From contig JACVRA010000071.1 of NCBI GenBank assembly GCA_019828545.1, forward strand, positions 186,001 through 250,000: a stretch of DNA of 64,000 nucleotides, read 5' to 3'. Below are positions 56,977 to 64,000 of the stretch, piece after piece. The stretch is from Paracamarosporium sp. OC-R06-R3 (taxonomy: Eukaryota; Ascomycota; Dothideomycetes; Pleosporales; Didymosphaeriaceae). Within the stretch, counting starts at the first letter, position 1; the number at the start of each line of letters is the position of its first letter. The translations under genes and the position numbers were made by a program. The notes beneath the pieces are model-generated. The model ran no database searches. It saw only the letters and a list, made by a program, of their open reading frames with translations, and was not told where the DNA came from.

Positions 56977-57248
56977 TGATAAATAGTCAACACGGATATA
57001 TCCAGAGTTTTGTTGGTCAAACGTCCGTCTAGGAACGCTACTGCAGTTATTACTTTACCGTCATACCGGGCTCTCGGGAGGCAACAACGAATTACAGCTC
57101 CGCTAATACATTGCCAAATAATGACATAGTTCAACGTCGGAAGTGTGCCATTAGTTGAACCTAGATGTAGCGGTATGATAGAGTCTGCTTACATAAGGTG
57201 CTTCTGTGGTTGGCACGTGCTAGCATACGGGCCGCCTCGTTACTCGCT

Positions 57249-58543
57249 ATGAAGATGCCGTCCATATTCCTTAGGATATCCTCCGCTACGGTACTCATCG
57301 CAGCCTATACTACAGGTGTAGCATGGAAATTGGCCATGTATATAGGACCCTGGACGCCGAGCATCTCCTATTTTCTCGCGTTCCTGTGCGGGGTGTTATT
57401 CCTCCCTATTGTCAAACGTTTATTAGCAACATGCATTCGCGCAAACGCTAAAGATAATACAGACAACGCATCTTTGTATGGGCTAGATCATGGGAGGCTA
57501 CATTTGAAGCTTTCAAATGCTATGTGGATGAATATGGGCTATTGGAAGGTGAGCGTTCCATCACCTACTTCAGTATTCGTGCCCAACGACTGACGCTGGT
57601 ATTCTATCAGCATGAAAAGGCAGATGATGAATCCTCAAGTTCACACAAAACACTAGCGGAAGCTTGTCGCGATCTCCTGATAGAAGTGTTTCGCACTGCT
57701 GGAGTTACCAAAAACAAGGCTTCCTCTGAGATCCAACGTGGCATCAAGCAGTCTACATGTGTGATAGATCTTGGGTTTGGTTGCGGAGATCAAACAGCTT
57801 GTCTAATGGGTACTGTCTTCCCTGAGAAATACCACGTTGGACTCAGAGCTGAAGCATCATTTACCGGAGATTTTGGCTTCTGCTTCGAGAACTATGTTGG
57901 GCTTACGCTCGACAAGAAGCAATATCGGTTCGCTATGGAACGGATCCAACCTTCCTCACCTAACTTCGGTCAGTTACACGAAAGACGGAAGCACGTAAAA
58001 ATAGACATGTTTTGTGCAGACGCAGCAAGGCCTGAGCTATGGAGCACTGAGCTGAAGGCATGCATACAGGACACCAGTCAAAAGACTCAAGAACGCTGGG
58101 TGTTAGCCTTGGATACTGCCTATCATTTCTCGCCTTCCCGATGGCCAGTCATAAGGCACGCTTGTCAGACGCTCAACGCTTCTTTCGCAGCCTTTGACCT
58201 TTGCCTCTCGCCTAGGGCTTCTTTCCGCCAAAAACTAATGTTGCGAGCGCTTACGAGCTTGATGGGCGCACCTTGGGCGAACTTTGTCACACCAGATGAG
58301 TACCGTGACAAGTTGGTCGAGGCGGGTTACGATGCCCCTGGTATCATCATTCGGGATATTTCTGACGATGTCTTCGGCCCTCTTGTCGCATACCTCGAGC
58401 AGCAGGACCGCGATTTACGTGTGGTCGGGTTCGGACTCGGTCCGTTCAACGTGGCGAAGCTGTTGTTCCGTTGGTGGGCGCGAAGTGGCGTTGTACGAGG
58501 TGTTATTGTTGTTGCCAAACATGTGCATGGTCACAGCGAATGA
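57249..58543 (+). CDS. Membrane-anchored SAM-dependent methyltransferase
   Basis: Two exons (57249-57548, 57611-58543) give 410 residues from ATG 57249; ATG 57255 is equally possible. Two to three hydrophobic segments occupy residues about 8-62 (SATVLIAAYTTGVAWKLAMY; ISYFLAFLCGVLFLPIV), then MWMNMGYWK leads into a class I methyltransferase fold. Motif I is VIDLGFGCGDQT (151-162), and LALDTAYHFSP fits the later acidic and substrate-side strand. MNMGYW and CGDQ are common in cyclopropane-fatty-acid-synthase-like and sterol-methyltransferase-like families, so a lipid or hydrophobic substrate is reasonable. A second start-like frame upstream from 57198 uses GTG and is rejected. The motif I variant GFGCGDQ is intact, so the enzyme is probably active. 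Confidence 0.85.
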
Positions 58544-58833
58544 GCTAAATGACAAACCCTCCCGATATACATGAATTGCCTAGCTTTTATCACTAAACCG
58601 TGCAGCTATGTCGGCATGACCTATCAACGATTAGCAGCTCCATTGCTCATTTACACGCCGGCAGTCCACCGATGTGCAGACTGCTCTACTCAAATACCAA
58701 GCCTTGAATGCCCTTGTGTATCCATAAACCTTTTCATCTTTGACCTTGGAGGGCTGTCAATGGCGTGATCGTTGCTCTTACTCTCCGGATAGGCGGAAGG
58801 TAGACAAGGTCAAGCCGAAGCAGATACCGCCAT

Positions 58834-59421
58834 CTACTCCTCATTACTCTGGGCCTCAACCTCCTCCTCGTTGCTATCTTCTGTATCATCTTCCCACTCC
58901 GTATCGCTATCAACGAAGTCGTCATCATCTAGCAAGAACTCCCCGTCATGTTCCTCCTCTTCCTTTTTCTGTTCGGCCTCCATGACAATTTTGGTATCCC
59001 TCTGTTCCTTGTTCTTCAAGGCGTTGGCGTTGGCTCCATGCATGTAGCGCGCTATAGCACGTGCAATGTCGTCCTCATCGAAGATGCCTCGGAGCTTGCG
59101 GAACGTTGCGTTGATATCCTGCTGGGTGATCGATTGCTCAGTCTCAGGAAAGAAGAGCACACGTGCACAGGTGGGGCAGGTGTTGCTGATTGTAAGCCAG
59201 GCATTCAAACATTCGGTGCCGTGGATGTGGCTGCATGACATGATGCGGATGGCGGCGTGAAGTCGGGAGCCTTCGTCAGGATTGGTGGTTGACGAAGTGG
59301 TCTTGATGAGGTCGAGAGGATCTAAGCAGATTCCGCAATCCTGGCTGGTCCGATAAGCGCTGGGTTTGAGGTGTTCTACACCATGAAGATTGAAGTCAGC
59401 CTTGGTATTGAAGATCGTCAT
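58834..59421 (-). CDS. RING-finger protein with acidic C-terminus, probable E3 ubiquitin ligase
   Basis: A single-exon gene of 195 codons. A RING-H2-like domain spans residues about 28-90: CGICLDPL gives the first CxxC pair, a 30-residue insert follows, then CSHIHGTEC with LNAWL, and TCPTC closes the last pair. The spacing between the second and third ligand pairs is longer than in most RING-H2 domains. A helical segment (about 105-150) follows, and the last 50 residues are almost all acidic (DDDDFVDSDTEWEDDTED). Function is likely transfer of ubiquitin to an unknown target. Small RING proteins of this shape are common and expanded in Pleosporales-type genomes (knowledge of the group, not checked). 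Confidence 0.85.
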   Translation of the reverse strand: MTIFNTKADFNLHGVEHLKPSAYRTSQDCGICLDPLDLIKTTSSTTNPDEGSRLHAAIRIMSCSHIHGTECLNAWLTISNTCPTCARVLFFPETEQSITQQDINATFRKLRGIFDEDDIARAIARYMHGANANALKNKEQRDTKIVMEAEQKKEEEEHDGEFLLDDDDFVDSDTEWEDDTEDSNEEEVEAQSNEE

Positions 59422-62400
59422 GGTGCCGGCCTTTGTGGTGGAGTGGTTTATTTGTTTCGTGTGCTTGGTTGTATCCGTACGTTGTGTAGACCGTTTCTCA
59501 AAAGTTTAGTGATCGGGTGAGAGTAGTCGCAAATGACCACAAGGGGAAGTAACGCTAATACACAAGGCTAGGGTGAAAAAGTCAGGTGAAGCAAGTGCAG
59601 GGGCCTCTCACCCAAGTGAACGTCAGCTGACAGTGTCTCGTTGCCATTAAGTGGTAAGAAATGGTAGCTGAAACAATGATTCACTGAAATTTATCAAAAG
59701 TATGTAATTCTTTCGGCTGCACAAAGTACTTGTACAAATGCTGAGGCATATCGCAATGTGCGCGCAGAACCAGGTCAAAGATGATTCTGGTAATTGACCT
59801 AAGCATAACGAGGTGTTTGCACAGTTGCATCTTGCGTCACGCAGAGTGTGCGCTCCCCGATCCAAGCTATTGCAATCATGTTTGCTCATAAATACTGGAA
59901 GAGCGCTGAAACACAGGAAGATCACAGATTAAAATCTCTCCACATAGAAACTACATCGCCCAATGATTCACATATTTGAACAAAGCCTATACTTGCGTGT
60001 TACAGGAAGCTAAGTTTTAGGACCCATGCAGGTAGCCGCACCGGAGGCTAGCTCCATTCTCCACACTGCATGCTTCTCATACTATAAATATGCTACATCC
60101 TGACTAGCTCTCCTATGTACTTCCTCATGACAACGTGGCTCTTGGGGCTCAGAGATCTCAACGTTGAATCAAAGGTTCCGTCGGATAACATGTCTGGGTA
60201 CGCTATCTTTTCACAACAACAAATGCCTAGCTTGATATCAACTCATACGTCAACACGAGTCCAGGCGTGCTCTTGAGATTCTCCGACTCACACTTCCACT
60301 ATCGTCTCAACACGTTAACATCCTCTCGGGAATCCATCCATTGTCCCAACTCGCCCAATCCTTGCTCTGATTTTCAACTTGATCTTCGAGACATCCGGTT
60401 TACACGCCTGCTTACCATGGGATTACAGGGGGGTGAGTGCATCCTGCTCTAGGCTTCCACTATTGTTCCCTCGGAACTTCTACTACTCTGCGAATCAAAC
60501 GGAACCTTCCTGCACAATGGGCGCGAATTTACCAGACTTAGTCACACCAGTATGCATGACTTTCCGAATATGTGACTGCAAGCCGTAATCTTTAATGGTG
60601 TGTTAAAAATCCCAGCCTCTAAAACACGAGGGTTAGACTTTTGTGAAGGCGTTCCTCCCAATTATATTACTCCTATATATTAATGTTAGCGGCCAGTTCA
60701 AATAGAGAATAGAACCGGCTTACCGGCTACAGGTTTATCCACGGTGGATTGCTCAGGAACTAAGAGGCCGTTACCCATAGGTCGTCGTCTAAGCCTATAA
60801 AAAGGATTCGCAGTCTTTCTAGCCAAAACAGGAATAAAGATCGGTGTGAAGGAGGATAAAGTAGTATTTATTGTAGTTTTAGACGTCGCCATAACATTAA
60901 ACAGCTGATCTTGAGCTTGCTCAAAGTCGACTCGCGCCTTGTGAAAAGCTCGTAACAGATGTCGTAGACGGTTCCTGTGTTGGCGCACAGGTGTTTGACG
61001 CCACTTTTTTTTCAGGAAGGTAGACTTTGGATAACGCATTCTCGATGGAGTCGGAAACAACAAAGAGGATACGATGATATCTCGTGACTGTTGAAAGGAA
61101 AATGCACAAAGGCTAAAGGCCTCAACAAGCTCATTCATGGTGGTACAGAACCCACAAGTGCCAGATTTTGGACGAAACAACTCTCCCATCAAACACTGAT
61201 TTCCAGCCTGTCCGATATCATAATCCAGATAGAACGCGTGTACAGTGCAACATCCTCAGATAGGATGAGTCTTGCAGAGAAAGCGTTGCGCAGAACACAA
61301 AATGTTAGAGCACACTCGCCATAAGTATATCCACGGTTTACAGCTGCCAGTCTATAAACGTTGTTGTATGACTTACTGGAAGCTGAGGATCCTATGCTGA
61401 TATAACAAACGATACAAGCAACTACGGCACACAATATGTTGAACCGTATGCGCCCTCAAGGTTGACTTAGTGGGTGGCTGCCCGCGATACGATACACAGC
61501 ATTAGGGCTTTGGGTTCATCGCTTCTTGAAACAATTAGCATCGAAGACATGTCCACCTGACAGAGATGCATTGGAATTATGGAATAGGCTGTGCCGGGCT
61601 TCAGATGAAGATTCTTCGGCAACACTCGATCTTTCCAATTCTCCAGATTCCACTCTTTTCACTGATCGCTGTTTCAAGCCCTGCCCCTTTTCATCAGTTC
61701 TGGCGTTCAGACCATCTTTTAAATATTTCGAGCCCTAGCCACAACGAGGTAACGAATTAGGCCATAACGGCGTGATCAGGGTGTACGGGAGCAGGCGCGT
61801 CGTCGTACGAGTGGGTGGCCTTTGGTCCATGTCGCTACTCCCGCGTCGTGTACCGATCCAGACAGTCGACCTCGCGCGAGGATCGTGCCGTTGAGATTTA
61901 GCGTAAGAAACAAACAGGGAAAGCCGATGTCGGGAGATACCGTAGTAAGGGGTCTCGGCTCTTTAGTTTCCACCTAGGCTGCTTAGGATATCTACCGATT
62001 GGATGTGACATTCACGCTGTACACCAGCTTTAACCCAATGCGCACTACGCGTCGTGCCGCTCGGAAATGAAGGAAACCAGGCCCCGTTGGACGGCGTCGA
62101 CACCAACTTCCCCCGGTGCGTTTGAGCCTGAACGCTGAAGGCAACTCTAGGGAGCCGTTGCGACACTAGGAATCAGATAATCTTCGGCGGCTAAACTTGG
62201 GAGAGGTTGAGCGTTTGACGATACGGAAGCAAATCGAGTGCTAGTAAAGCCGCGGTTAAATCGCAAATCTCAGCCGCACACAACTTGAATCCTTCCAGCA
62301 TAAGGTGATCGGAGGGCACGGGCGTGGGGTTCGCTGATGCGGGACGAAGCGGCTGCTGTGGAGCCTCGCACTGGCGTTGCCCTATGCGAGGTACAGCAAA

Positions 62401-64000
62401 GACAGAAAGGGGTTGTTCCAGGTACCGGGTCTTTGTGTCTTTGGAGCTTTCACTTCAGACTGGAACTCTGTCTTACTTCGAGGTCGTCGATGTGTGTTGG
62501 CTCGCAACGCCGCTGCGTTGCAGAGCGAAGCTTGGGGGCTGCTAGGATGGCAGCACATTCCCAAAGAGGTGAAGGCAACTGTGCCGCCATCACGGCGCGT
62601 AAAGGAGCAAGAGTAACGGTGCTGGCGTCACTATACGTTCTCAAGAAGACAAATGCTGAAACAATAGTGGTGTTGACGAAGCTAGGCGTACTCACATTGC
62701 TTCGAGGCTAAGCGCAGGGCCATACCCGTGCACTTAATCTCAAAGCTATGCCCGCTTCCCTGTCCACTGTACACGAACGCAGCGCAAGGCTCGCACGAAC
62801 GAGTGAATGAAGCATGAGTCATCAAGGAGGAGACGGAAAGTTCAAGCTATGCCCAAGCGGATTGGGGTAATGACCAGGGCATGTCATCGAATGTTGCGAT
62901 CGGCCATGCGGCGGAAGCAAAAGTAATGACCAGGCCATGTTCAGGCAAAATGCGAAGCGCTCAGATGTAGTCGTAGCAGAGCTCGTCGTGACCTCGCCGC
63001 GCTGGCTCTGCACGATGAGCAAAAGGTTGCATGCCGTCAGCAACCTGGTGAGCCGCGTGCTTACCCGGGTGTAGAGACTCAGTCTCTTGTACAGCTACAT
63101 GTGGCTATTTCAGCGTCCAAAAACCGAAGACCGGGGTTTTGTGGTTCATTGGCGCTTGACTGGTTTGATCAATCAGCTCGTACCTGGCCCCATGGTGGTC
63201 AGCACGCCACGTTAAGCAGTGCGTAGGCGTGAGCCGGGTGTAACGCTCGCGTCGTCGAAGCAAGCTCGAGAGTGCGTGTATCCCAAGGGTGGCTACCAGG
63301 TGGGCGGTGTGAAAGACACAGGATGGGATGGGCATGTCTCTCAGGCGGAAAAGGGAGTGCAAGTACACCTGAGGGCACAAGTGAGCAAGTTCTGCACGGC
63401 CACCTCTGCCGTCGTGGGCTTGTTCAGCGGCAGCTGAATCGTATGGAGCCCAAGTGGTGCTCGAGGACGACGCCGGCGTGCCACCAGATGTGCTTTTCGC
63501 CAAAAGCAACATGACGATGTGGCCATGGCTCTCCATCTCAACGGTCGTCCAGGCGCAGATCGACCGCGCAAGGCGTTGCGAGCACATATTAGCGGGCTAC
63601 GGTCCCCAGACAGGGGCCTCGTAGGCTCCCCCTCTGCGCCTGGGCGTCTACTCTATCGTGCATGTGTGCAGCGACGCATTCAGTCGGGTGCAGCCCGCCG
63701 TGGCAGAGATAGAGTGTTGGTGGGCGCATATTGGCCGGTGGGCGCCGGGGTGTATACGCAGGTAAGACATTACCCATGGGCGGCCCACAAATCAGCGCGC
63801 TTTTCACCCATCACTCCCAGACGTTTGGTTCCCGAACTCCGCCCACGCTCGTGGACATGTTACGTGCAGACCCTGGTAACACGAGCCGCAGCACGTTACG
63901 GTCCTGCCCTAAATGGCCCAGCCTATGGTTGTTGCTAACATCCCCCCTGGTCAAGCGTGAGCCCATATTTCCTTGTGCTCTCCGTCGCCTCATCTACCTT
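59422..64000. other. Gene-free right flank, about 4.6 kb
   Basis: No gene is recognised. Open frames of 60-164 codons occur on both strands (for example 61192-60698 minus; 62337-62711 plus; 63587-63105 minus; 63519-63938 plus), but they overlap, lack family signals and have unusual compositions. The part from 60100 to 61500 is AT-richer. The part from 61780 to 64000 is GC-richer, yet has no long frame, which is unusual for this gene-dense window. No tRNA or rRNA was found. Confidence 0.5.
62866..62940 (+). repeat. Short imperfect direct repeat
   Basis: GTAATGACCAGGGCATGT at 62867-62884 recurs as GTAATGACCAGGCCATGT at 62923-62940, a 56-base period with one mismatch. Two copies only. Confidence 0.6.

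Noticed and set aside
60685..60696. TTAGCGGCC match to the ends of the element at 45.4 kb
   Set aside because: Only nine bases match and no inverse partner is seen nearby; a chance hit is likely.
60698..61434. Consecutive minus frames of 81 and 164 codons
   Set aside because: Considered as a two-exon gene, but no conserved motif or convincing splice join was found.

Overview
The window is nuclear DNA of a filamentous ascomycete. Genes are compact and mostly carry one to four introns of about 45-70 nt with GTRNGY-like donors and YAG acceptors. There is a fungal i-AAA protease, a Swp73/SWIB chromatin protein, a GPI8 transamidase, a cellobiose-dehydrogenase-like flavocytochrome and an intron-bearing tRNA-Pro. 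The gene set resembles a Dothideomycete, probably Pleosporales, but that is an inference from gene content and not a database result. Exon joins given below were worked out by hand and checked only for splice dinucleotides and for keeping an open frame; none is backed by transcripts.

Layout. 0.1-1.7 kb (-): a broken coding frame with four in-frame stops. 2.2-10.7 kb (-): metallophosphoesterase/5'-nucleotidase, ING-type PHD protein, and a GH3 beta-glucosidase that has no signal peptide. 12.1-13.9 kb (+): sugar-porter MFS gene, head to head with the glucosidase. 14.1-18.7 kb (-): ACC-synthase-like aminotransferase and mitochondrial YME1. 19.3-21.0 kb (+): RraA-like aldolase and complex III hinge protein QCR6. 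21.4-25.8 kb (-): FLVCR/DIRC2-like MFS transporter and the SWP73 homologue. 26.4-33.4 kb (+): cytosine-deaminase-like amidohydrolase, a putative nuclear regulator with a PAH-like segment, and a secreted aldose 1-epimerase. 34.8 kb: tRNA-Pro(UGG). 35.4-42.7 kb: OPT transporter (-), GPI8 (+) and cellobiose-dehydrogenase-like flavocytochrome (+). 43.5-46.8 kb: an atypical SDR (-) next to a gene-poor stretch holding a short terminal-inverted-repeat element. 46.8-52.9 kb: PDK1/Pkh kinase (-) and a large disordered protein (+). 53.1-58.5 kb: flavin monooxygenase (-), FAD oxidoreductase (+) and membrane-anchored methyltransferase (+), a small enzyme cluster. 58.8-59.4 kb: RING protein (-). 59.4-64 kb: no gene recognised.

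How they may work together. Most genes are housekeeping (mitochondrial proteostasis and respiration, GPI anchoring, chromatin, PDK1 signalling). Three loci concern plant-sugar use: intracellular GH3 plus sugar porter, secreted aldose epimerase, and the flavocytochrome dehydrogenase. The best candidate for an uncharacterised pathway is the three-gene monooxygenase / FAD oxidoreductase / methyltransferase group at 53-58.5 kb, all of whose products have hydrophobic segments. Other points of interest are the broken gene at the left edge, the inverted-repeat element at 45.4-45.75 kb and the PAH-like protein at 28.5-30.8 kb.
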